Of a stretch of 64,000 nt of DNA, positions 46,382 to 57,018 are shown piece by piece (positions within the stretch are counted from its first letter, which is position 1; each line of letters opens with the position of its first letter). Below the pieces are notes generated by a model that saw nothing but the letters and a program-made list of their open reading frames with translations, was not told where the DNA came from and searched no databases. The DNA lies in assembly GCF_030704535.1 (NCBI RefSeq), contig NC_081810.1, positions 3,081,501-3,145,500 on the forward strand, written 5' to 3'. Position numbers and translations under genes: made by a program. Source of the stretch: Vitis vinifera. Taxonomy: Eukaryota; Streptophyta; Magnoliopsida; Vitales; Vitaceae.

Positions 46382-48689
46382 ATGGCCACACCTTCCCAAA
46401 GTCGATCATCTGGTAGAGAGGAAGAAGATAATCACGAATGGCGTCAAGCCATCGAAAAAAGACAGTTGGCGAGCGAAAAACAGCTAAGAGCTCTCCTCCA
46501 GGAGACGGAGAGGTTAAGGGAAGAAAACGCTGTGTTACGCATTCAAGCCTCAACATCAAGACCTCCTCGTCGTCAGCGCTCAAAAGGTCAAGTGGCGAAC
46601 TCAAGGCCAGAGCCAGAATCAATATATCCTGGGTCAACAGGAGCTGTCCCAGGAACATACAACGCAAGGCCCCATGAGCCACGCACACCCATGCCTCGAG
46701 CTCCCCGTGAGGAAAGCTCAGATTCCACTCATTTCTCAGCAAAAAGACAACGTGATAGAAAATCACAGTTGTCAAGTTCTATGCGCGCAAGACTAGACCC
46801 ACAGGAGCCTGGGAGATCAAGGCCACCAGTAGCCACAACTCGGGCGCCACGCCCCGATCCTATGATTGCTCCCATGGTGCAGAACGTACCTCCGCATCGT
46901 GACCCCATGGTCACCCCAGCGATGCGGAACGTTCACTCACACCTAGCGGAACGATCACTCACACCTAGCGGAACGACCAGCTGGGAGAAACCTCCCAAAC
47001 GAGCCACCCATTGGCTCCATCAGCAAAAGGCTGGATGACATGCTCTCCACGCCCTTTTGCTCTCATATCACCCATTACGAGCCCCCAAGAGGATTTCTCG
47101 TACCAAAGTTTTCCACATACGATGGGACCAACGATCCCTTCGATCACATCATGCACTATCGACAGCTTATGACGCTCGATATTGGCAACGATGCATTATT
47201 ATGCAAAGTATTCCTTGCCAGCCTTCAAGGGCAGGCCCTTTCATGGTTTCATCGCCTACCTCCTAACTCTGTTGACAATTTTAGGGACCTCTCTGAAGCA
47301 TTCGTGGGACAGTACTTATGCTCTGCTCGACACAAGCAGAATATCAGCACCCTCCAGAACATAAAAATGAAAGACAACGAATCCTTGAGGGAATTTGTGA
47401 AACGATTTGGCCAAGCCGTACTCCAAATAGAGGTTTGCAGCATGGACGCTGTCCTACAGATCTTCAAAAGAAGCATCTGTCCAGGCACCCCATTTTTCGA
47501 ATCGCTGGCAAAAAAACCTCCTACAACGATGGACGATTTGTTCAGACGCGCTAACAAATATTCAATGCTCGAAGATGACGTACGTGCAGCCACTCAGCAA
47601 GTTTTGGTTGCCGGACGGGCTTCTAGAGATAACGTGGACAGACATGCCAAACCTCCGGACCGGCCAAAACCAATTGACCGGAGGCAGGACGGGCCGAGTC
47701 GTCCGGATAGGCCGTCCATCACACCCCTATCCATATCATACGAAAAACTTCTCCCAATGATCCAAGGGTTGTCCGACTTCAGGTGGCCTAGACCCCTCGA
47801 AACGGACCCATCTATAAGAGACCGCAGCAAGAAATGCGCCTTCCACAAAGACCATGGTCATACAACAAAGACATGTCGGTCCCTCCAGTATCTAGTTGAG
47901 AGGCTCATCAAAGCAAGACATTTAAAACAGTACCTCCCCTCAGATACTGGAGGAAGGGACGCATCACAGCATCATAACTCTGGGGCCCCGAGGGCCCCAG
48001 TCGCCCCCAAGGCTGTCATAAACTATATCAACGGGGGCCCATCTGACGAGGAATACGATTCCAGGCGGAAAAGACAGAAATTGCTGCGAGCCGCGTCAAT
48101 ACGCGAACGCATTAATTCCATCCGGCCGGGTCTTACTGGGGAGGGCCCTCGCCCCATTGATGGGACAATCATTTTCCCACCAGTAGATCCCACCCGAACG
48201 CTACAGCCACATCGCGACGCCCTCATCCTCTCTCTAGAAATAGGAGATTTTGATGTAAGACGTATCTTGGTTGATCCAGGCAGTTCAGCCGATCTAGTAC
48301 AAGCATCAGTCATTGGCCATATGGGACATAGTCCCGCGGGTCTCGAAAACCCCGGACGAATCTTATCCGGATTCAACGGATCATCAACAACATCCTTAGG
48401 AGACATTATACTGCCGATTCGAGCTGGACCAGTCACTCTCAACGTGCAATTCTCGGTGGTACAAGAGTTGTCACCCTTCAATGTCATCTTGGGACGCACA
48501 TGGCTTCACTACATGAAAGCCATCCCTTCCACATATCATCAAATGGTGAGTTTCCTCACCAACGAAGGGCAAACTGACTTGTATGGCAGCCAGTTAGCCG
48601 CTCGCCAGTGCTACCAAATAGCACGTGAAGCAGTCGCTAACCAGGAGGATGCATCTCCCCCTGAACCTAGCATTGCGCACGACCAATAG
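46382..48689 (+). pseudogene. gag-protease of the gypsy element, frameshifted by a 22 bp duplication
   Basis: The ATG at 46382 opens an N-terminal coiled coil (KRQLASEKQLRALLQETERL) and a basic Pro/Arg-rich region. A second open stretch at 47040-48689 holds the gag core (PKFSTYDGTNDPFDHIMHY, LQGQALSWFHRL), a zinc-knuckle-like CAFHKDHGHTTKTC (about 47836) and the aspartic protease site LVDPGSSADL (about 48268). The two are in different frames. Between them AACG(T/A)TCACTCACACCTAGCGG occurs twice in tandem (about 46930-46973, period 22), and the frame offset equals 22 mod 3. The duplication therefore explains the break. The gag-pro frame ends at TAG 48687-48689. Confidence 0.85.
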
Positions 48690-48695
48690 CAATTA
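48681..48695 (+). promoter_or_regulatory. Putative translational readthrough site between gag-pro and pol
   Basis: The in-frame sequence GAC-CAA-TAG-CAA-TTA places a single TAG between gag-pro and pol in the same frame. CAA-UAG-CAA-UUA is the context of the tobamovirus leaky stop (UAG-CAR-YYA consensus), known to allow readthrough by plant tRNAs. Expression of pol by readthrough is the inference. Confidence 0.75.
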
Positions 48696-51600
48696 TTGGG
48701 TCCGGTGGACAAGGATCCCCCGGTAGCAGATCCCTTACAAACAATCCAAATCTCAGAAGAGAATGATCACCTCACAAACGTCAGTTCCCTCATGACACAA
48801 GAAGAAACCCAGAGCATACAAAATATCCTTCGAAGCAACCATGACATCTTCGCATGGACACATTCGGATATGAAGGGAATTCATCCCTCTATCGCCTCTC
48901 ACAAGCTTAACGTCCTTCCAGCAGCCAGACCCATTCGACAGAAGATTAGACGCTTTCACCCGGATAGACAAAGAGTTATCCAAGATGAAATTAACAAATT
49001 GTTGGAAGCAGGATTCATCAGAGAGGTATCTTATCCGGATTGGTTGGCAAATGTAGTAGTGGTACCAAAGAAAGAGGGCAAATGGCGAGTCTGTGTTGAT
49101 TACACCAATCTCAATAATGCATGCCCAAAAGACAGTTTTCCCTTACCACGGATAGATCAAATTGTGGATTCCACTTCCGGGCAAGGGATGCTCTCTTTCT
49201 TGGATGCCTTCTCCGGATATCACCAAATTCCCATGTCTCCGGATGACGAAGAAAAAACAGCATTCATAACGCCACACGGCCTCTATTGCTACAAAGTCAT
49301 GCCATTCGGACTCAAAAACGCTGGCGCCACGTATCAAAGATTGATGACTAAAATCTTCAAACCTCTGATAGGCCGCTCGGTCGAGGTATACATTGACGAT
49401 ATCGTGGTTAAAAGCAAAACTCGAGAGCAGCATATCCTCCATCTACAAGAAGTATTTTACCTCTTGCGAAAGTACGACATGAAGCTAAATCCTTCCAAAT
49501 GTGCCTTTGGCGTGAGTGCTGGCAAGTTTCTGGGATTTATGGTCAGCCAAAGAGGCATAGAAGTCAGCCCGGATCAAGTCAAAGCAGTCATGGAGACACC
49601 TCCCCCCAGGAACAAAAAGGAGTTACAACGCCTCACAGGCAAGCTCGTTGCGTTAGGACGTTTTATAGCCCGCTTCACTGATGAGTTGCGACCCTTCTTC
49701 TTAGCGATACGAAAAGCTGGAACCCAGGGATGGACGGACAATTGCCAAAACGCGTTGGAAAGAATTAAACATTGTCTTATGCATCCACCCATCTTGAGCA
49801 GCCCCATCCCAAAGGAAAAGCTATATATGTATTTAGCTGTCTCAGAATGGGCAATCAGCACCGCTCTATTCCGCTGCCCTTCACCAAAGGAGCAGAAACC
49901 TGTCTACTATGTCAGCAGGGCATTGGCAGATGTAGAAACCAGGTATTCAAAAATGGAGCTAACAGCCTTAGCTCTTCGAAGTGCTGCCCAAAAGCTCCGC
50001 CCCTATTTTCAAGCCCACCCAGTGATTGTACTGACCGATCAACCCCTTCGCAGCATTCTACACAAACCAGATTTAACTGGGCGAATGCTACAATGGGCCA
50101 TCGAATTGAGCGAATTTGGAATCGAATTCCAACCCAGATTATCCAAAAAAGGCCAAGTAATGGCCGACTTTGTGCTCGAATATTCACGAAGACCCAACCA
50201 GCACCACGAATCAAGTGAACAGGAGTGGTGGACACTACGAGTTGACGGAGCCTCGCGCTCATCAGGCTCTGGAGTTGGGCTCGTATTACAGTCCCCAACT
50301 AGGGAACATCTGGAGCAAACCATCCGGTTGGGATTCTCCGCGTCTAACAATGAGGCAGAATACGAGGCCATCCTGTCCGGATTGGACCTCGCCCTTGCTC
50401 TATCTGTCTCCAAACTCCGGATCTACAGCGACTCGCAACTAGTGGTAAGGCACATCCAGAAAGAATATGAGGCTAAGGACTCACGCATGGCGCGATACTT
50501 GGCCAAAGTAAGAAGCACCTTACAGCAATTCACCGAGTGGACAATCGAAAAAATTAAGCGAGCTGACAATAGGCACGCTGACGCTTTGGCCGGCATAGCT
50601 GCCTCTCTACCTATCAAAGAAGCCATTCTATTGCCCATATATGTGCAAGCCAATCCCTCTGTCGCAGAAAATTCCACTTGCAACACCATTGAGGCAACCC
50701 AAACGGATAATCAAGAATGGACGCAGGATATTGCAGAATATATCCGGACAGGCACTTTACCCAAAGATCTTAAACAAGCACACAAAATCCGGGTGCAGGC
50801 TGCCCGCTTCACCCTGATCGGGGGACACCTGTACAAGCGATCTTTCACAGGGCCTTATCTTCGCTGTCTTGGGCATACAGAGGCCCAGTATGTGCTAGCT
50901 GAATTACATGAAGGAATATGCGGAAATCATACGGGAGGACGATCCCTAGCACATAGAGCTCATTCACAAGGATACTATTGGCCAACAATGAAGAAAGACG
51001 CGGCAGCATATGTCCAAAAGTGTGATAAATGTCAAAGATACGCCCCCATTCCACATGTGCCATCAGCAGCATTGAAATCGGTCTCAAGCCCATGGCCTTT
51101 CGCGCAGTGGGGCATGGACATAGTGGGACCCCTCCCAGCAGCACCTGCCCAAAAGAAATTCCTTCTTGTCGCCACTGATTACTTCAGTAAATGGGTAGAA
51201 GCTGAAGCATATGCAAGCATCAAAGATAAAGATGTCACCAAATTCGTATGGAAGAACATTGTTTGCCGCTTTGGAATTCCCCAAATCATCATAGCTGACA
51301 ATGGTCCACAATTTGACAGCATTGCATTCAGGAATTTCTGTTCGGAATTGAATATCCGGAATTCATACTCCACGCCACGTTATCCTCAAAGCAATGGCCA
51401 GACGGAAGCCACAAACAAAACTTTAATCAATGCCTTAAAGAAAAGGCTGGAGCAAGCCAAAGGAAAGTGGGTGGAGGAGCTACCCGGCGTCCTATGGGCC
51501 TATCGAACTACACCCGGACGACCAACAGGAAATACCCCTTTTGCCCTCACATATGGAATAGATGCGGTCATTCCCACTGAAATAGGTCTCCCTACTATCC

Positions 51601-51953
51601 GGACTGATGCAGCAAAGCAAAAAGACGCCAACACGGAACTAGGAAGAAATTTGGACTGGGCAGACGAAGTCAGAGAAAGCGCATCCATCCGGATGGCAGA
51701 TTATCAACAAAGAGCATCAGCGCATTACAATCGAAAAGTCAGGCCCAGAAACTTCAAAAATGGTACGCTAGTACTTAGAAAAGTTTTTGAAAATACTGCT
51801 GAAGTAGGCGCAGGAAAATTCCAAGCCAATTGGGAAGGACCCTACATAGTGTCTAAGGCAAATGAAAATGGAGCCTATCATTTACAAAAGCTAGATGGCA
51901 CTCCGTTACTCAGACCATGGAATGTGTTCAATTTAAAGCAGTATTATCAGTAG
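48690..51953 (+). CDS. pol: reverse transcriptase, RNase H and integrase of the gypsy element
   Basis: About 1,088 codons, fully open. RT has KWRVCVDYTNLN, the finger/palm motif FLDAFSGYHQI and the catalytic YIDDIVVKS (about residue 231 from 48696). RNase H has the acidic RVDGASRSSGSG (about 512) and AEYEAI, with YSDSQLV further on. Integrase has the HHCC zinc region (HEGICGNHTGG … CDKCQ, about 737-775) and a core with WGMDIVGPLP (about 805), ADNGPQFDS (about 866) and NGQTEATNK (about 899). No independent ATG lies near the start, fitting expression as a gag-pol fusion by readthrough of the preceding TAG. All catalytic residues seem present. Confidence 0.93.
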   Translation, partial: QLLGPVDKDPPVADPLQTIQISEENDHLTNVSSLMTQEETQSIQNILRSNHDIFAWTHSDMKGIHPSIASHKLNVLPAARPIRQKIRRFHPDRQRVIQDEINKLLEAGFIREVSYPDWLANVVVVPKKEGKWRVCVDYTNLNNACPKDSFPLPRIDQIVDSTSGQGMLSFLDAFSGYHQIPMSPDDEEKTAFITPHGLYCYKVMPFGLKNAGATYQRLMTKIFKPLIGRSVEVYIDDIVVKSKTREQHILHLQEVFYLLRKYDMKLNPSKCAFGVSAGKFLGFMVSQRGIEVSPDQVKAVMETPPPRNKKELQRLTGKLVALGRFIARFTDELRPFFLAIRKAGTQGWTDNCQNALERIKHCLMHPPILSSPIPKEKLYMYLAVSEWAISTALFRCPSPKEQKPVYYVSRALADVETRYSKMELTALALRSAAQKLRPYFQAHPVIVLTDQPLRSILHKPDLTGRMLQWAIELSEFGIEFQPRLSKKGQVMADFVLEYSRRPNQHHESSEQEWWTLRVDGASRSSGSGVGLVLQSPTREHLEQTIRLGFSASNNEAEYEAILSGLDLALALSVSKLRIYSDSQLVVRHIQKEYEAKDSRMARYLAKVRSTLQQFTEWTIEKIKRADNRHADALAGIAASLPIKEAILLPIYVQANPSVAENSTCNTIEATQTDNQEWTQDIAEYIRTGTLPKDLKQAHKIRVQAARFTLIGGHLYKRSFTGPYLRCLGHTEAQYVLAELHEGICGNHTGGRSLAHRAHSQGYYWPTMKKDAAAYVQKCDKCQRYAPIPHVPSAALKSVSSPWPFAQWGMDIVGPLPAAPAQKKFLLVATDYFSKWVEAEAYASIKDKDVTKFVWKNIVCRFGIPQIIIADNGPQFDSIAFRNFCSELNIRNSYSTPRYPQSNGQTEATNKTLINALKKRLEQAKGKWVEELPGVLWAYRTTPGRPTGNTPFALTYGIDAVIPTEIGLPTIRTDAAKQKDANTELGRNLDWADEVRESASIRMADYQQRASAHYNRKVRPRNFKNGTLVLRKVFENTAEVGAGKFQANWEGPYIVSKANENGAYHLQKLDGTPLLRPWNVFNLKQYYQ

Positions 51954-52090
51954 AAAGTGTACACGAGTGCAAATGAGAAAGAAGTAAGTTTTATTGATAT
52001 GAGTAAATGTAATTACAAAGAGACATCCGGACCACAAAAATATACAGAAGGAAAAATTACAGCAGAAAAATTGCAAAAAGAGATAAACTA
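51954..52090. other. Spacer between pol and the antisense gene
   Basis: A 137 bp gap with no coding signal; it must hold the 3' end of the antisense transcript. Confidence 0.5.
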
Positions 52091-54507
52091 TCAGGGAGCA
52101 AGTTTCTCATGGAGCTTCTTTTCTTCACTTGGAGGAATTGAAGGAGTATCTCGCTTTATACCGTTCTTCTTCATGCAGCAGCGATACCCAAAGATAAATG
52201 TATCATCCACTTGTTTCTGGTAATCCGCTGCAAGTTCCTCTCTTTCCACAGCAAACTCCCGTTCAAGTTCCTCTTTTTGCACATCCAGACGCAGCTGCAA
52301 GTCTTCCTTCTGTTTCTTTTCATTCAAAACTTCTGTCCGGAGTCGACTCAATTCATCCCTTAGCCGGGCTGCCTCACCCTCCGCCTCATGAAGGCGGCCC
52401 GCAGTTGATTCTTCTCGACCCTTTGCCTCAGCCAACTCCACCCGGAGGGCTTCATTTTCCTCTCGCAGGTTGGATAGACTGGCCTCAGCCTCCTCCGTTC
52501 TCAGACGCAGTTGATTTTCAATCTCTTGGTGCCGAGAGGAGAAGGTCCTCATATAGTCTGCAGTCTGCAGCAGCTGAGTAAAAAGATCGTGTTGTTGAGA
52601 CATGCTGCGGAGGCCCCTCACCAGCTGACACACAAACAAGAAAAGCAAAGACATAAATCACACTACAATAAACACATCAGTGCAACAAAAAATCAAAAAG
52701 CAAAAACACAAGACAACGATATACCGTTTCTATCATATCAAACATCTGAGCAGAGGGCTTGATGGCTTTCCAGTCAGGAGTAATCTGCTTTAACTTAACT
52801 TCCAACTCCGCGTAGCTGAAAGGGCTAGCAGGAGCGGCATCGTCAGCAGATTCCTCCTCAGGTGAGGAAGTAGAGGGTAACTCTTGTCCCGGAATCGGAG
52901 CCCCCATATTTTCGTCCGGACACATAGGTCCGGATGCATCCTCAGCCGGAATTATTGCCGGGGCGGCTGAGGTCTCAGTAGCCATCTCCACCTCGCCTCC
53001 ATCCGGATGAGCGTCATGGGCAGAAGCGCAGCTAATTTCAATCTCTTGCTGCCGCTCAAAGAGTCCGGACTGTAGATCGCGCGTCAAACGCGGCTTCTTG
53101 AGGGGAGGCCCTTTCACCAGGACTATAGCCAGGCGATCCGGGTCGTCGGAAGGCTGACTTTGGCTTTCTGCTCCCGCTTCCTCCAACGGGGCCGTTTCAG
53201 CTGCATCAGCATCCGGATTAAGGTTGCCCGGACGGTTGATAGATGCAGCTTCCTCAGCCACGTTAGCCAGACGCGCAGCCGCGACCAAGGAAGGACCTGA
53301 GTGATTCAACCCCGACATGCGTCCGGGGCCGCTTGAGATAGAGTGCGGAGCAGCATTTACTGGCTCCTCTATCATTACTTCCCCCTCATAGGTAGTTTGG
53401 GGAGGAGGAAACTGCTTGGGAGGAGTGGGTTCCTTCATGTCCTTCCCATGCTTCTTCACCAGCTTCCCCCTTTTTCCTGAAGTTTTCTTTGGAGGAGAGT
53501 CCGGACCCCGCTTCTGTCCGGGAGCCTTCCGGATAGTGCCTTCAGTTTTTTTCTGATCTCTATCCTCCAGGAGCTTTCGCCGCCTTTCAGCGTCAGCCTC
53601 TTTGGCTTCCTGACAGAGGGGGAGCTCCTTCACAGTATAATGCTCCCCAGGCACTATCTCATCCTTTGCCAATTTCCTAGGAAGAATATTGATAACATAT
53701 TCCTGGGGCTCCCGGACGACCTCCGTCAAATTCCGCGCGGAAAGCAATGTTTTGTAGGCCCTCTCCTTGGGGTCTATTTCAAATAATTTGCAGACGCAGG
53801 CAAAGGACGCCTTTTCCACCCAATCCACAAGGTGGCCCCTCAATTCCAAACCTGCATTGTCAGCAACAAAGGGTGAGAATTCTGTCCGGAAAAATCAGAA
53901 AAAATCAGCAAAGCAAAATCCGAATAAAAAATCGCAAAACAAGATTACCCGGGATTTGTAAGGTATAATTCGGAGAAAAAGGCCTCGACGGATGCTGCGA
54001 TAGCCCCGCCCATCCACCCCAGACTGCCACCAGCCCCTTCGCCCCTCCCTTTGTCGAATCTGGCAGTTCTGTCACCATTTGAAGGGAGGGCAGGTGAGCG
54101 GACACACTGAAGATATCATTCTTTGCTTTCTTCAGGGAATAGACAAAGAACAATTCCAGTAGCGTAAGGTCGAGGCTGTACAGCATGTTGATAATGCTGC
54201 ATCCCATCAGCACCCGGACAAGGTTGGGATGAATGAAGATGGGTGGAATCTGAGAGAAGTGGAGGAATTCCTTGAACAAGGCTGGCAGAGGGAACCGGAG
54301 CCCCGCGTTGAATTGTTCCTTTGTGAAGAGGATAGCGTTTTTTCCACCTTTCTCAGTAGGAATAGCCGCCTCCTCGTTCACCAGGTCTATCAATACGTCA
54401 TGGGGGATGCGGAATCGCTCCCGGAACTCCTTCGCATTTAGTTTATCTATCGCCTTTTCGCCAGCCTCGCTGACCCGGACAGACGAAACAGTCTTTTTTG
54501 GAGTCAT
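52091..54507 (-). CDS. Antisense three-exon gene carried by the gypsy element (extra ORF of Tat-lineage type)
   Basis: Read on the minus strand, exons 54507-53949, 53851-52725 and 52624-52091 join in frame (2220 nt, 739 residues). Both introns have GT…AG borders: GTAATC…TGCAG (99 nt) and GTATAT…GTCAG (100 nt). Exon 1 (MTPKKTVSSV start) carries a compact region with FRERFRIPHDVLIDL, FTKEQFNAGLRFPLPALF and PNLVRVLMGC, resembling the putative gypsy-type transposon/transposase-like domain (Pfam Transposase_28, from memory). Exon 2 is Lys/Pro-rich, then acidic and disordered, with basic nuclear-localisation-like stretches. Exon 3 is a long coiled coil (EENEALRVELAEAKGREE). Function unknown; such antisense extra ORFs are known from Tat elements. 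Confidence 0.75.
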
Positions 54508-54928
54508 TTCTTACCACAAAGCCAAAGCAAAATCTACACGCAAAAACAATGCAAACGGTCCAGACCAAGCAATCAGAAAATACACAAACTCAAAGCAGTC
54601 AGAAAAACCCCTCAAAAACCCCTCCAAACAAACAACAAAGTACCAACATTAAACAAACAATTGCAAGCGACTTGTTCAAAACAAAGCCAGGAACCAAGTT
54701 TAAAGAACCGGCAAACGCAACCAAAGGAATGACAATAGCAAAGAGGTACGTACCAAATAGAGCTCTGGAGAAGAAAAACGGTTACTCTCTCGGTATAAAA
54801 TCACCGGCAACAAACAAACGAGGTCGTTCGAAGTTTTTCTCAGAAAAGCAAAGGACGCAGAAAAAGTAAGAAGAAGGAAGGCTCTCAAGAGAATGCAGTA
54901 GAAAAAATACAAAAAGAGGTACAGTGCC

Positions 54929-54938
54929 CTATTTATAG
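54929..54938 (-). promoter_or_regulatory. TATA box of the antisense gene
   Basis: The minus strand reads CTATAAATAG, a strong plant TATA box. It lies about 420 bp upstream of the antisense ATG and in the right orientation, implying a leader of about 390 nt. No other TATA-like box is closer. Confidence 0.6.
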
Positions 54939-55153
54939 CAGGACAGCCCCTCGGAAAGCCAAACCAACAGCCGTGTTATCATTGAAACGACATATTGCCT
55001 GGGGATACACAGGGTCGGCGGCTCGCCATAAATGCCTTTTTTGGCTTTCGCACCCCCACTCGCCACGTGGCTAAGTTAGACGAATGGACTTTTTCAATTT
55101 TCAAAAACCCAGTTATTTTTAACCCGCCCATTTTTTGGCAAAATAAGCAAGTT

Positions 55154-55167
55154 AAAAAGGGGGGCAA
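55154..55167 (+). other. Polypurine tract of the gypsy element
   Basis: AAAAAGGGGGGCAA directly before the 3' LTR, the expected plus-strand primer site. Confidence 0.85.
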
Positions 55168-55978
55168 TGTAGGGACCCCTCCCCTTGGGAAACACGTGGC
55201 ACGCGGCTCATGGTGACGCGTGGCACGTGCTGTCAGCCGGACCATCATCATCCGGATTCCCCTACAGATACGTATGGTGCGACTATCCTATCCGGAACCC
55301 CCCAAGGAAAGACAAACAACGTTTCAGCTTCTCCTATCCAAGGAAGAGCAAACGACGCTGGCAGAACGTAGACACCCGGATAGTCTCCACAAACACATCC
55401 GGATATTCAGCATGATCCATCCGGATATAAATCGTCTGGATGGTCAATTAAAGTAAAGCGAGTCTTACACGCAATCACAACAAACAGCCATGGCCCACAT
55501 CCCATCACCTGCAGAATGAGAAGACAAGAGGAAGTGACAGCAAGTCACTTCCCACGATCATTCTGCATAATCGCTTCCCACGATCTCTGACAGCCGCATC
55601 ACCTACCATGGTCTCTGACAGCCATTCGTAGGATGATAGTGCTCCTACTAACACCTATTGTCATCATCACAACAGAAAATATCTCCCCACCATTAATGAG
55701 AGGAACAGTACCCCTGAAGCTGTATATATATGACTTCACACGAAGAAGAAAGGGATGATCTCCCGGTAACCTCTTGACACCTAGTAAAAGGCCAACTGCC
55801 TCATATATCTTATTCTCTTACCATGGCTAACAACATCATCGGAGGGTGCATCCGGACACCCTGTCCGGATGCCTTTTTGCAGGTACAACCACTGAATCAA
55901 GAACCCCTTGTGTGTTGAGAATCGCGTGTCCATCCATCTAGCAGCAACGCGGCCCACCTGATACGCGAGGTGACAACA
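55168..55978 (+). repeat. 3' LTR of the gypsy element
   Basis: 811 bp. It differs from the 5' LTR at about four transitions (near 55484, 55820, 55861 and 55880). Followed by target duplication GAGAG. Confidence 0.95.
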
Positions 55979-56483
55979 GAGAGGTCATCATGCTCATCCT
56001 AGTGCCAATTAACTCAAAACAACTAAGGATAATTCTATGATGGGGTAATTATCGAACAAGGTGATATTACATGATAAGAAAAAGGTTTATTTGATATCTC
56101 AATATAATTTGATATTTAGGTTGCTTAAAAAGATTAAAATGAGATTGAAGAATGATCCGTCATTTTCGAATTGTGTGGCGGGTCGAGTGTGGGGAACATC
56201 ATCCTAAGAGTAAAGCCACGCCAGAGAGAAGTCCCACTGGCACTGAAATCAAGGCAACTAGAAGAAAAGGCTTCAGTTACGTCGTCAACCGAAAGAGTTG
56301 AAGTGAAGCCATCCAGATGAGGCATTAACTGCAAAGAAAAAACAAAACATGTGGCTGCTTAATTTCTTGATATGGTGGAGCCGCATGAGGGCATGAGTTG
56401 AGTATATAAGTGGATGCAAGCTTCATTCCTTGACCATTAAGCCTCTTTGGGTTACTGAATACTGAGAGTAGAACCAAATTGCA
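55979..56483 (+). promoter_or_regulatory. Upstream region of kiwellin copy K5
   Basis: Continues the duplicated block cut by the gypsy insertion. Contains the empty site CATCCTAAGAGTAAAGCC (about 56198-56215), matching the TIR insertion site in K4, and TATATAAG at 56403-56410. The leader matches K3 and K4. Confidence 0.7.
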
Positions 56484-57018
56484 ATGGCAAATTCACCTGT
56501 AGTGTGGTTAGCATCCGTGTGGCTTGTGTCCAATATATTGTCCCTTCCATTCCTGGAATTGGGTATATCTTCTTGTGGTGGCTCATGTCAAACACTTAAT
56601 GACTGTGAAGGTCAGCTCATGCATCGATGGTAAATGTAACGACGATCCCGAGGTCGGGACTCACATAAATGGAGGAAGTTCAATTACCCCTCCACCTCCA
56701 CCTCCCGGTACCTGCCAGCCCTCCGGAACTCTTGCGTGCAATGGTGGAAAACCCAAAAATACCTACACATGCTCTCCTCCGGTCACCTCCTCCACGCCTG
56801 CCGTTCTAACTAACAATAATTTTGAAAAAGGAGGGGACGGTGGAGGCCCATCCACTTGCGACAACAAATACCATGACAATTCAGAGCGCATCGTAGCATT
56901 GTCAACTGGGTGGTATAATGGGGGATCCCAGTGTGGAAAGATGATTAGGATAACGACTCAAAATGGGAGGAGCGTGTCACAGTGGTGGATGAGTGTGACT
57001 CCAAATCTTTATGATTAA
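56484..57018 (+). pseudogene. Kiwellin copy K5, frameshifted and 3'-truncated
   Basis: The ATG and signal peptide are as in K4 ([14 protein letters not shown]). At about 56617-56622 the K4 reading CTCATTTGCATC is CTCATGCATC, a 2 nt loss that shifts the frame within LICINGKC. Downstream the [12 protein letters not shown]…YTC block and [15 protein letters not shown] are readable in the shifted frame. A further 4 nt loss at about 56976 (GTGTTGGCCAAAGTGG in K4, GTGTCACAGTGG here) shifts it again. After GAGTGTGACTCC (about 57002) the sequence jumps to what corresponds to the 3' flank of K3 (about 33940), so the last 45 or so codons and the 3' UTR are deleted. No functional product expected. Confidence 0.9.

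Larger units (their letters stand above)
45515..55978 (+). mobile_element. Nearly complete Ty3/gypsy (Tat-like) retrotransposon with antisense extra gene
   Basis: 10,464 bp. It has identical-length LTRs (45515-46325 and 55168-55978, 811 bp, TGTAGGG…ACAACA), target duplication GAGAG on both sides (45510-45514, 55979-55983), a PBS right after the 5' LTR and a purine tract before the 3' LTR. I count about four substitutions between the LTRs (roughly 0.5%), so the insertion is young. Order is gag-protease, RT-RNase H, integrase, then a long 3' region with an antisense multi-exon gene, as described for Tat-lineage elements. Size and LTR length are close to what I remember for the grape element Gret1; identity was not tested. 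It sits in the duplicated block upstream of K5. Confidence 0.95.

Noticed and set aside
48023-50413. Several minus-strand open frames opposite gag and pol
   Set aside because: Shadows of the well-supported sense frames, with no start context or domain.
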